DNA of 64,000 bases from Trichaptum fuscoviolaceum (taxonomy: Eukaryota; Basidiomycota; Agaricomycetes; Hymenochaetales; Trichaptaceae). The translations under genes were made by a program, and so were the position numbers. Each line of letters starts with the position of its first letter. The stretch's first letter is position 1. The notes below the pieces were generated by a model. It was not told the origin of the DNA. It searched no databases and worked only from the letters and a program-made list of their open reading frames with translations. Location: assembly GCA_910574455.1 (NCBI GenBank), contig CAJSYZ010000005.1:5952001-6016000 (forward strand). The letters run 5' to 3'. Shown here in pieces: positions 35,439 to 46,999 of the stretch.

Positions 35439-36189
35439 CGTACTGCGATATGGATAATCCTGAGGGGGAAGCACAGGTCCGAACTTGCAAGTCTGTTGAG
35501 AAAGTAGGCAGTGGCATTTTATGCTCTGCTTTGAGACAAGTTGAATCCATTGTTATGGACTGATGCGCACGTCGTAGTATGATATTTGTAAGGTGATACC
35601 TATTCACGGAATACATAAACCGCTAACGGGTAGTAGTAGTAGTAGGGGTGATAGATACCTGCTAAAAAAACGTTGGGGTTATTGTTAGCGAATTCTTTTT
35701 TTTTTTTAAAGATATTTCACCCTAGACTTGTTCCATATCTTGGCTTTGTAGTAATCATTCTTTTTAAGAGAATGGTGCGGAACATCTGTAATGAGGTCGG
35801 CTCATCTTTAGGCAGGTTGTCATCTTAAATGAGGTCGTTCGCGATATAGAGATGCATTCTCTTGAGCGATCCACGCATTCAAAATCGTTATGATGGCATC
35901 GAATCTTTCTTAGTTACGCCAAGATGATACTGTTCCCCTTTTGTTTTATTTTTCTCTATGGATACTTCATGGACTCGAGCTGTGAGCTAAGCTCGTAGTC
36001 TGAACGTACAATGAACATAGTAGATGACTCTGATCGAGACCGGTCGAATTTTTCGTGCATAAGTGACATTTACCATATCGGATGGTTATTGTCAGATTTA
36101 TTCATTATCATCAACAATTGTCACAGTCGTCTACTAATCCCGCCCCTTCTTACTATCTAACTTAAAATGTGGCCCGATTTCACTGTATG
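35439..36189. other. Intergenic with short microsatellite
   Basis: No gene. A (TAG)n microsatellite of about six units lies at 35630-35647, and a T-run at about 35697-35707. Confidence 0.5.
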
Positions 36190-37797
36190 TCAGACTACTA
36201 TAGCAACCAGTTTCTCAGTATGTTGACCCATCATCATCTTCTTCAGGGCAACGTTTATGTCCTCAAGCCCACCGACGTTCTCCACAACCAACGGCTGGGA
36301 GTAAAAAAATAAAATAGTTTTAGTTGACAGTAGAATCCATTGCAGAAGATATCAGACATTCTCAGCACTCACCTTAATCAACTCACTCTCAAACAGAGAA
36401 GTTGCAAGCTTCGCCCACTTCACATAAATCGCGCGCTCCTCCGGGGTCGTCTTCACGAGGTACTTTCCCCACGGTGCATCCGCCCCGAGCAATGTGTACG
36501 CGATTATAGCCTCGGTTTTGACATCCGGGCGAGCTGGCTTGCCCATGTCAAAAAGAAGGCAAATAAGATGCCCTCCTGTGATGCAAAAGGAGGCTTGGGC
36601 GAGTTGGACGGAGCCTTTTTCTGATATACTGTATGGAGGTGTACAAGGGTAATAGGTGGAAAGAGAGAGAAAGAGAGAGAGAAAGAGAGTAAACCCAAGC
36701 CACGAAAGATAAGATAAATATTTGGTGGTCGAGGGAGGAAAAGAGGGACGGACCAATCGAGACCGTAGACAATCGAATCGTTGGTGCCCTCCCGCAGCTT
36801 GCTAACAACGTCCGGGTCCTGAGAACGGTCATGTGGGGAGTTATTCTTTCAGAATCATCGCACTATCTAAATCATACCTTGTAGTCCACCACCAAATCAG
36901 CACCGAGTCCCTTGAGCCTGTCCCAGTTCTTGCGGGAAGCCGTTGTGGCGACCTTCAAGCCACTGAGCTTAGCAAGCTGGATAGCAAATCGACCGACAGA
37001 TGTGTTCTGCGGCAGGGATACTAGTCAGAATAATTGTTTGGTAGACGAGAGTCTTTTGGTAGCTTTGTACATACCCCACTCCATACAAGAATCCATTCAC
37101 CATTCGCTTTCTGCGGAGGTTCCGGGATACCAAGTCGAAGATAAAGAGCTTGCACAGCCGTCATGAACGGAATAGGGATGGACGCTGCTTCTTCCGGAGT
37201 CACGTTTCCCGGAACGACGGATGATAGGTCCCATTCGACTGGCAGATATCTGAAAGTTTAAATATTTAATTTTTTGACTGTTTCAGTATTCAATGTGCTT
37301 CGAATGACGCACTCTGCGAATGCGCCTTTCTCGTTCCCCAAGCCACCACGCGTGAAACCCCAGCGCACCTCTCCCTCATTGACCTCGCCCGGCGGCACGG
37401 CCTCGCCTATCTTCACGACCTCACCGACGAAGTCGCACCCAAGAATGGCGCCTGGTGTTGAGAGGCTTATAAGATGCTAACGGTAGATCCGAGCGAATGG
37501 AAAAGGAGTCATGTCAGAGTCTAACGACGCTTGAGCTCTCGCTGACCTTCCAGTCTATTCGTCAAAGACACAAAGGTATCAGAAATGTCGGATTCATGGA
37601 ATGGTAACAGGTAACTTGCCCGTTGGATTGAGACCGACTGCTCTCGTCTTCAAACTGTTGCGACATTGACCTGAGATCCACTGAAAGGGTAGCATACGCG
37701 GCTGCGATACTCACAGTATTTCATTTGGCTTTATTTTCGGGACCGGAACGTCTTGCACCTTTGTGGTCCTACCTTTCTGTACGACGACAGCCTTCAT
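36190..37797 (-). CDS. Zinc-independent MDR reductase, possible trans-acting enoyl reductase
   Basis: Medium-chain dehydrogenase/reductase of the quinone/enoyl reductase type; fungal members such as LovC act in trans for polyketide synthases that lack an ER domain. Start MKAVVVQKGRTTKVQDVPVP at 37797. Then the N-terminal barrel: KPNEIL, RAVGLNPTDWKHLISLST, GAILGCDFVGEVVKIGEAVP, GFTRGGLGNEKGAFAEYL. The Rossmann part has EEAASIPIPFMTAVQALYLR, WILVWSGNTSVGRFAIQLAK (nucleotide-binding) and LKVATTASRKNW. The end is PLVVENVGGLEDINVALKKM and KLVAIVV. One intron uses a GC donor (G|GCAAGT) so that NPT joins DWK. Zinc-ligand Cys residues of alcohol dehydrogenases are absent. It is transcribed divergently from the polyketide synthase 1.3 kb away. 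Confidence 0.88.
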
Positions 37798-39124
37798 GCT
37801 TCAATCCCAGTCGGACACTCCAGACTACAGTGTATGAGGGTCGTCCCGAAAGTCACAAGTTTGTTCGAACGGCGTAATCAAGGTCAGTCAGGATTGTCAG
37901 CGACCTTTAATCCCATCGGAGTGCGCTCTCAGCTCCATTGACTGGAATTGGCATTCTTTCAGAAGATATCCAGGTGAGCGACCGCCGCTTGGGCACTCAC
38001 TTCGTGAGCAACATACTAGGAATGGACCGCTGGCCATGCAACAACTGTTGTGATAAATCCTATAGCGGATGTAGGTGGGTAAGGTATGCGAAAAAAATCC
38101 TCGACAAGTCGCAAGCGCAGGTCGGGAGCAGCAGCTAGCTCATCTGAGTGCTGAGTGTATGGTATCAGTTAGTCGAAGGGCACGTATCTCTGCCTTAGAT
38201 GAGCTCAGGCTTTTAGCTGGCATACTGCAGCATATCTAGATCTGTCTTACTACATACTACATCATGTAGTATACTATATGAGTTAGGGTATTATTCCCAC
38301 GAACACTGGCATCAAGTTACGCCGCTACTGGCTATCCTCTGGCTTTTCTCCTATCACCCACTCGCGAGTTAATATCTGTTGAGCCAGTCTATGGCTTACT
38401 TGCCATCACCTGGCCACCACCTAACATTCGCTTTTTTCAATGATGTTCTGGGGGAACGTAGCAATCTCAATCCTCGAATGACAGTGGCCTTATCGTGGGT
38501 GGCGTATCAACTTCTCAAACATGCAGACCTTGGCAACAAACCACAATCACTTATATGTCTTAAGTGCTCCGTAAATGGCGAAATAGCGCAATGGACTCAT
38601 CCGCGATAGTGTAGGTAGTCCCCCCCCCTTATACACAAGCGAATGTTTTCGATTCCGACGCCGTCGGTCCCCACTCTTTATCATGTTCAGCTCACGAAGG
38701 GACTGGTCTACGTACACCTTGGAACGCAAGTTCGCGTATGAGGGCTTCATTAAGACTAACTCGGAAGGGGTCTTGATACAAGCAATTCTGGATCAGCGTA
38801 ACTTGAGAAATACGGAACTCCCTTTGTCAAGTACGTTGTCCTTTTACTGTAATTCTTCTGGGCAAAGAAGTTTGCACTGCCAGTGATTGGTTGCGTAGTG
38901 CGACCGAATTGCGACTTGTGTGTGGCGGCGATCTCGCCTCTGCCACAAATGCCACCTCGCACCGCGGAGGACAGAAGAAACAACCCCAATGCAAACTATT
39001 GGACCATCTCAGATGTCTGCCAGTACCAATCTATTCTCCAATTCGCCGTCAGAACTATAAGATGATTCATTTTCACTGTCTCCGAGAGAAAGGCCTCCCT
39101 CAGTCTTACCAGATACACATCTTC
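37798..39124. other. Intergenic region between reductase and polyketide synthase
   Basis: About 1.3 kb between divergent genes; likely holds a shared regulatory region. Open frames at 38379-38609 and 38891-39370 show no recognisable protein apart from the start of the synthase. A TATA-like run is not obvious. Confidence 0.4.
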
Positions 39125-42100
39125 ATGGGTTCTTCAACAGAACCAGCACATTGCCTTGACGCTATTGCGATCGTAATTTTTTTTCTCTTTTTCATAATGG
39201 AAGAGGTGATATATCTAATGAGATTTCGACAGGTTGGCATAGCTGCGGAGCTTCCGAGTGGAGAGCACTCAACGTCAAACCTCAGTCATGACGAGCTCTT
39301 CAAGCTGCTCTTGCAGAAGAAAGAAACGTACCAAAAGGTGCCCATAGATCGCTTCGACATCGATCGGTAGGCTACTCACCTTACCGCTCGAAATTGTTAA
39401 GTGACATTTGAATTGCGCAGTTGGAGAGGCGATGGTCCCGGCCAGATTAGAGTCGACACAGGCTCATTCTTGAAGAACCTGGCAGAATTCGATCATGTCG
39501 AGTTTGGGGTGACTGCGAAGGATGCGAGAGCAATGGCCGTCAGCACCCGTAAACTTTTGCAACTGGCCTTTCTAGCTCTACTCGATTCGGGGATTAACTA
39601 CAGAGGCCGAGACATCGGGTGCTTTACATCAGCTGTGGACTTTGACATCCTTGCTCTTGATAACTCTGTTAGTCCAAAACAATCTCTGAGAGACCCTACT
39701 CCTTCTGACTTTAGCTAGGACGTATATGATGCTCGCGGGTCAGTTGCAGGTGTGCCTTGCATGGTTGCCAACAAGATATCCTATCACCTGGACTTGCTTG
39801 GGCCATCAGTGCCCCTCAACACTGCTTGTAGTTCTAGCTTGACCGCTCTGCACTTGGCTGTTCAGTCAATTCGAAACGGAGAGTGCAAGGCTGCAGTTGT
39901 GGGAGGATGCCAACTTAACCATAGGTAAGAGCTTGGGTATTTGTGCAATTCGAACGGACTCATTGATTTCGGACTAAAACTATAGATTGGTTGACTGGAT
40001 CACGTACAGCCAGGCGTCAGTACTTGCCCGCGATGGGAAATGCAAGCCTTTCGATGCCCATGCTGACGGGTATGTCACCTGTTACTGAAGTTTATTATCA
40101 TGTGGAGTGACATGATCTGGACAGATTCTCTAGAGGAGAAGGCGCAGCGGTCATTGTGATCAAACCATTGAAAGACGCAATCCGTGACAAGGACCACATA
40201 TACGCTTCAGTGAGTAGTGTTCTCGTTGTGAGCTGCGGGCTTCGCTGAGATTGAATTCTACAGATTTTGGGAACTGGTATCAATTCATCTGGTTTAGGTG
40301 GGCCAGTGAGTGCACCAGTAGCCTCAGCGCAGAAAGACGCAATGAACCGCGCCTATCGCGGGACTGGGCGGCTTCCCTCCGAGGTTGACTTTGTTGAAAT
40401 GCACGCAACTGGTTCGTCATATATACATATCATAACATTGTCTACCGATTGACCATGTTGAAAAGGGACTGCGGCTGGCGATCCCACGGAGGCGAACTGG
40501 GTGGGAGAAAGCTTCCAGCGCGATTCAGATATCCTGATTGGCAGTATCAAAGGCAACATTGGACATCTGGAGATTACAGCTTTTCTCGCTTCATTGCTTA
40601 AAGTCTGTTCGATGTTCGAAACACGTTTGATACCCCCCAACATTAACCTTGGGGTTCTCAACCCCAAAATTAAATGGGACGAGTATCGTCTACGGGTTGT
40701 AACAGATGTTGCTCACCTTAGTGCGCGCCATCCATCGGGACGAGCTCTCGTGTCGATTGCAAGCTCGGGAATCGGAGGTAGTAATGGCCATGTCGTGGTT
40801 GAAGCGGCGCCGCAACGAGACACGGCTCAAGTTTCATTTGAGAAGGCTCCGGTGTTACTTGCTATTGGGGGGTTATCCATTCGATCCGTCACAGTTTTAC
40901 GCGACAAAATATCGAAGAAGGTATCTGAGATATCCCCCGAGGACCTCGCGGCTCTGGCAGCTGTCAGTGGAAGACGAGCAAGGCAGTTGGGATGGCGTTC
41001 AATCACTCTCCTTACACCAGATAATGTGTCTCCGTCATCCTTTTCGGATCCGGTTCTTGCCCCTCGCAAGTGTGCAGCTCTTGTGTATGTTTTCGCCGGA
41101 CAGGGTCCACAGTACCTCGAAAGTGAGAGCCTTCCATATTTTGCAACTATTTGTGCTAATTTTCTATGTAGTGGGGAGGGAGCTTTACCAAAGTTACGAG
41201 GCTTTTCGGAAATCTATTGATGCCTTAGATGAAGTCTATGAGCAAGAAGTTGGCGTCTCCTTCATAGAGTCGACAGGCCTATTTGCAACCAGCAAATATG
41301 CTTCCGATCTTTCTTCCATATGGCCAATAAACATTACCCTTCCAGCAATGGCTATGATTCAGCTTGCCCTGGTTGATTTGCTTCGAAGCATCAATATCTT
41401 TCCTGACGTAGTCGTCGGATTCTCTGCAGGTGAAACGGCAATGCTCTATGCGAGCGGTGCGGCTTCCCGAGAGCTTGTAATGGCATTGGCTATCGCTCGT
41501 GGAAAGGCTATGATGGCTGTCGAAGCTTTGAACGGGGGGATGGCTGCTTTATCCTGCAGCCCTTCGAAAGCGATGTCTATAATAATGGAGGTCACGGGTG
41601 GCAACTCAAATAGCCTAGATATCGCATGCTATAATACACCTGAATCGGTGACAATTGCTGGGCCCAATGACGCCTTGGACCGGGCTGTTCAGTTGGCCGG
41701 TGAACAAGGTATATTCGCGCGGAAACTTCGTACAAATGCCGCTGTGCATAGCCAGTTAATGGATGTCTGCCAGACGCAGTATAGATCGTTGGTGGAAGAT
41801 GTCTTTATTCGATATGGGCCAGTGACTAGTCCGACCAAGGCTGTATACTCGACGCTCACGGGGCGAGTCTGGCGTGATGCGTTCACGGCTGACTATTACT
41901 GGAATAGCGCTCGTCGCCCTGTTCTCTTCAGCGACGCAGTAACTCAGATTTCGAGGGATTATCCAGATTCTTCGTTCATGGAGATCAGTCCTCACCCTGT
42001 TCTCTCCTCCTATGTGCGTTCTCTGGTCTCAAAGAACAGCATCGTCCTCTGCCCTATGGAGCGACCCAAAACACCTAGGAAGTACCATGAAAGCTCGGCA

Positions 42101-45100
42101 TTCTTGTCGACAATAGGCCAGCTTCTGTTGAAAGGATATAACATGATAGACTTTGCCTCACTCAATGGGTTCAACGTGGTTCCACGTACATCATTCGACT
42201 TCCTGGATTACCCATTGTCTAAGAAACAAGTGCAATACCTGCCGGAGCCGCCTTCGATCGATCCAGGAAAGCCAGCGGTGGCAACTGGTCAACCGAAGAT
42301 CTATAGGATGAATAGTCAGACGTACCCGGACCTCGCGCAACACGTCATCATGGGAGAGCCGGTCGTGCCAGCTACTGGCTTTATTGATATGGTCTGTCTG
42401 AACCTTGCTAACGTTCAGTATGGAACGGAAACTCACGGTTATATTTATTTAAGGGCCTTAGTCAGGGCGCGCGGCAGTTACGCGATGTACAATTTCATGC
42501 GATGCTCCCTCTTTCGTCTCGTGAGCCTCTCTTGGTGAAGCTCGAAACGAACGAATCGCATTGGAGTGTCGTAACCTTTGGTGCTTCTGGAAAAGGGGTA
42601 TGTGATTCCCTGCCGAAATTCAATGAAACTCATAACTCGATAAAAAGGCAAAGAAAGTACACGCAGAAGGCATCTTTTCGAATCAAGTATCTGATGCAGC
42701 TCCAAAGGCCTTGGCTATACAAGATATCACTGAGAGATGCACCCCAATTGATACGAAAGGTGCAGTTCATTTTCATTCGCAAAGCACTGTCGCACAATAT
42801 GAAAATTATGTTTAGACTTCTACGATCAGCTTCGCTACTTCGCCAACTATGGACCTCTTTTCCAGCGGCTTGTAACGTACTACAAGGGAGAAGAAGAAGC
42901 GATTGCGAAGATCCGAGGATGGGGCAAAGATCTACGGGATTCGTATGCACCGTCCTCATATTCATGAAATAAAACTACTAATTCGTACAACATCTAAGGA
43001 TTGGAAATTATGTCATTCACCCAGCAATCCTTGACGCATGCCTTCACTTAGCCGTTCACAGAATACTTACCGGAAATACGAACGACCAAGAGTACTACCT
43101 GCCTTCTAAGGTTGAGTCTGTCATTGTATATGATGCGCTTACAAGAAATGGGATGCCAGTGGATATCTTTGTTTATACCCGCATCAAATCGTGGAAACCT
43201 GGTCCGTATCTTATTTACATATCGGAAGTGTCCTAGCTGATCATAGCATCAACGATACAGATGCGTTGACATTTGACTTCACTGTCACCGATGACAAAGG
43301 AATACATCTCTGTCAGCTACTGGGATTTACTCTTTCAAAGCATAGATCCGTCAGGAAGGCGTCACTTAATCGCTGCTATGACATGAAGGAGGAAAAGTTA
43401 CCGGTTGAAGCAATTCACACCGACACGAACGGCACCGCTTCTTTGGACCCTAAGAGCATTGTCATACACTACGTTCGCGGTGGAGAGATGCAGATTAAGG
43501 CGACTCTTCTCCCTTTGAACAAATACGAGAAACTTGATATCTGGTTCCTCGCCAGTAACGACGCCAATGGTGCGGCCGCTCGCGGACTGACAAGAACTCT
43601 TCGACGTGAACTCCCATCATGGAATATCCGTTTGGTTCTTTTCCCAACAGAAACACCAACGGAATACCGCCTGTCGATGTTACCGGTTATTAAGGATCGG
43701 GTCCCATTAGAAGACGAGATCATAGTCGATGGGAGTGGCAATATGTATGGGCCTCGATTCGTCGAGTCCCCGACTGGTAAACAACTCTCAAAGGATTTCA
43801 AATCAGAGGTCAAATTTGACGCTCAAAAGGCGTACCTGCTTCTCGGAGGAGTAGGATCGCTTGGTGTTCGTATAGCCCTTTGGATGTATGAGGTGCGTCG
43901 GTTCATCCCACTGGTATTCTTCGTAATGATTAAAAATCACACATAAGCACGGTGCTCGTCACATAATTCTTGCCTCGCGGAGTGGGCCACAATCGAAAGC
44001 ACTTCTTGATACGGCGAACAGACGCATTATGACCTATCTACGAGGACTCCCAGATATCTCCATCCGCGTGGAACGATGCAATGTTACTATGGTAGAGGAC
44101 ATAAAGTCTCTCTTGCAAAGCATCGATAAGCCGATTGGAGGGTGTTTGCTTCTTGCCGTGGTCTTTTCCGACAGAACGTTCTTTGCTCAGACGGCCGAGA
44201 GCTACTCCTTACCGTTCGTTTCCAAGACCCAGGCCTTTCTGGCTCTGAAGGAAGCCTTGGATGTTTCCAAGCTCGATTTCCTCATCTCATTCTCGAGCAT
44301 AGCAACGTTCGGCAACAGTGGACAGACAAATTATTCGTCGTAAGTTTTGGATATATTAGGAGAATGCAATCGTCTAATGGGAACAGAGCCAATACTGCTC
44401 TAGATGAGATGATACGACCTCTCCCAAATGCATTCTCAGTAATCAACCCCCTCATTTTGGATACCTCCGTTGTGGAAAAGGCAGGAGGGCACTTAAACCA
44501 TCTATTGCGTTGGGGAGTATCATCAGAGGGCAAGTTTCGAAACATCAATGCTGCATTCATAAAGTATAAACAAACTGATCGGTCTTCTTGTAGATATGTG
44601 CGAGTATCTAGGTGACGCCATACTGAAGCTTAAGTACGGACCGTTCTGGTACTACATTCCCGATTTCGACTGGAGCATGGTCAATAAATATATGGGGCGC
44701 TCGTCACTGTATGACCATCTTGTACCTCAGACCAGTAGCCCTACGAAGCCTACGAAGCCAGCGCTCAACCATAAGCCGGACGTGATTCGCAGCATCGTCA
44801 TGAAATACGTTGACATCGATCCTGAGGATTTCTACGCCTCAGCGCCGCTTTCTTCGTACGGACTGGACTCACTCACAGCTGCCCAATTGTCGTCTGATCT
44901 CGAGCCATTCGTATCGGTCTCACAGTTGCAACTTCTTGCGGATACTTCCCTGGATGACATACTCAAGCGTGCGGAAGAAGGTCTGGATACTGGTTCCGGT
45001 CAAGTAGTGGCCCAGACAGCCCCAAAGACAACGGATTTGATCCGCAAGATAGTTATGAAGCACATCGATGTTGACCCGGAAGACTTCTTCTCCTCCGCAC

Positions 45101-46656
45101 CGCTTTCTTCGTATGGGATGGACTCACTCACGGCTGCTCAATTATCGTCTGAGCTGGAGCCTTTCCTTACTATTTCGCAATTGCAGCTTCTCGCGGACGT
45201 AACCCTCAATGACATAATAGAACGCACTGAAGGACAAACCGTGCAAGTGGTAACGGGGGCAGGGAACGGACATGTGGTGAAAGGGACTGATCAGAACAGG
45301 AGGGAGTTGATTCGTGGAATAGTCATGAAGCACATCGACGTTGATCCGGAGGACTTCTTCTCTTCCGCGCCCCTTTCTTCATATGGGATGGATTCACTCA
45401 CGGCTGCTCAGCTGTCGTCTGATCTCGAGCCTTTCCTGACAATATCGCAATTGCAACTTCTTGCAGACGTGACACTCGATGATATACTCAATCGTCTCGA
45501 AGAACAGACTGGCCAAGTAGTGGAGGAAACAGACAAGAGCGACACTGAGGTGATTCGCAGCATTGTTATGAAACACATCGACGTTGACCCGGAGGACTTC
45601 TTTTCTTCCGCACCGCTTTCATCCTATGGGATGGACTCACTCACGGCCGCTCAGTTGTCGTCTGATCTCGAGCCTTTCCTTACAATTTCACAATTGCAGC
45701 TTCTTGCGGACGTAACCCTCGATGACATACTGATGCAAGTTAAGAAAGAAACGGAAGAAGGAATGTCAGGGAAAGGGAATGACGAGGAGAAGTTCAGTTG
45801 GTCGAAGCTGAACAAAAAGGGGCAGACACTTGTCAAACTTCGCGAAGGGGATGGAATACCTTTGATTCTTATCCACGGCTCGTCAGGTGATATCATACCC
45901 TTCAAACCCCTTCAAGATTTACTCACCACACCTCTTTGGGCCATTCAACTTACACCTGACGCCCCTTCGCAATCAATTTCTGATCTGGCGAAGTTCTATT
46001 ACAATGTGATCAAGGAAGTCAAACCTAAAGGGCCTTATCGACTTGGTGGATTCTCCGGGACCAGTCTGGTGACGTATGAAGTGGCACATCTCATAGAGGG
46101 CAACGGGGATGAACTCAAGCAGTTGATACTAATTGACCATTTCCCAACGCTGTTGCATTCGCCTTTGTACCGAGTTGACGAAGAAACCGCACGGACGGGA
46201 ACGCCTAGCCAAAGTCTCATCTCGCAAGTGATGACTTCTATAGCCGAATTGTATCGCTTGGAAGGAAACCATACTCGCCGTAAGCTTGGCGAAGAGCTCT
46301 CTCAAGCTCTCAGTACTGGAAGAATTACCCCATATATGAAAGGACTCATTTCTGCGACGAAGGATCTCATCGCTATGACCGCGAAGTTCTTGCTTGACCT
46401 TGCTGGTGGAGAGATTGATGCCATCCCGATGGCTATACGGTCATGGGTACGGCAAATTAAAGCACCGGTGTCAATATATTTTGCTACCGAGGGCAACTGG
46501 AAAACCATTCCTGAAGACGAACGAGAGGGATGGAGAGATTTCCGTGCACGGCAATGTCTGGATGACCCTGAAATTGTTATAATCGATAATAGCCATTTCG
46601 GGATGTTGGAAAGTATGAGTTTGGTGCAAGCTTTAGAGAAGAATGCAAACGTATAG
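39125..46656 (+). CDS. Reducing polyketide synthase KS-AT-DH-KR-(ACP)4-TE
   Basis: Large type I iterative PKS of about 2,200 residues in many exons. The start [16 protein letters not shown] at 39125 is joined by an intron ending at 39232 to [13 protein letters not shown], the head of the [16 protein letters not shown] (active Cys), [17 protein letters not shown] and [11 protein letters not shown], both catalytic His present. [15 protein letters not shown] and [11 protein letters not shown]; the usual GHSxG has Phe for His, while the Ser is kept. [15 protein letters not shown] (catalytic His), [10 protein letters not shown], and [14 protein letters not shown] (catalytic Asp). [17 protein letters not shown] and [15 protein letters not shown] (Tyr, Asn). 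No methyltransferase or enoyl reductase domain lies between DH and KR. Four carrier domains follow, each with YG[LM][10 protein letters not shown], then a thioesterase with [24 protein letters not shown] (Ser near 46054) and a terminal DNSHFGMLE (His). The product is a reduced polyketide whose chain length cannot be read from sequence. Confidence 0.9.
44782..45735 (+). repeat. Four tandem acyl carrier protein repeats within the PKS
   Basis: Four copies of a unit of about 66 conserved residues plus linkers, spaced 81-90 codons apart. Phosphopantetheine-accepting Ser codons lie at about 44869, 45124, 45394 and 45637. Units 2, 3 and 4 are nearly identical in the core ([20 protein letters not shown]), and the first is more diverged ([20 protein letters not shown]). 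Linkers differ in length and sequence. DNA identity across the units is high, pointing to recent tandem duplication or gene conversion. Confidence 0.92.
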
Positions 46657-46999
46657 ATATGTAGATCCTGTATGTGACTTACCTAGAGAATAGAGAACGT
46701 GTCAATGATAGAATGGCTTAGATGCGCTATATTATGTTTACCTCCGAGGATGATAGGAGGCCTTCGGATTTTAGAAGCCTTAAATTCACGATACGCATCA
46801 TTCCATATATGATACTACATCATACATACGCTCTACTTTTATGCCACGGGTTGCTGTAAAGGCTTGTGTGATGAGACATATATACATGTCCAATGAATAA
46901 ATTTAGTACCAGCGAGGATTACTTGAAGTTTCCCGCTGGTATGTGCTCGGACAAGACCAGTACATTGTTATTCATTTGAGAGAGAAAGACAGTTAAAGA
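46657..46999. other. Convergent intergenic region
   Basis: 3' flanks of the PKS and P450 genes, AT-rich. No gene seen. Confidence 0.5.
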
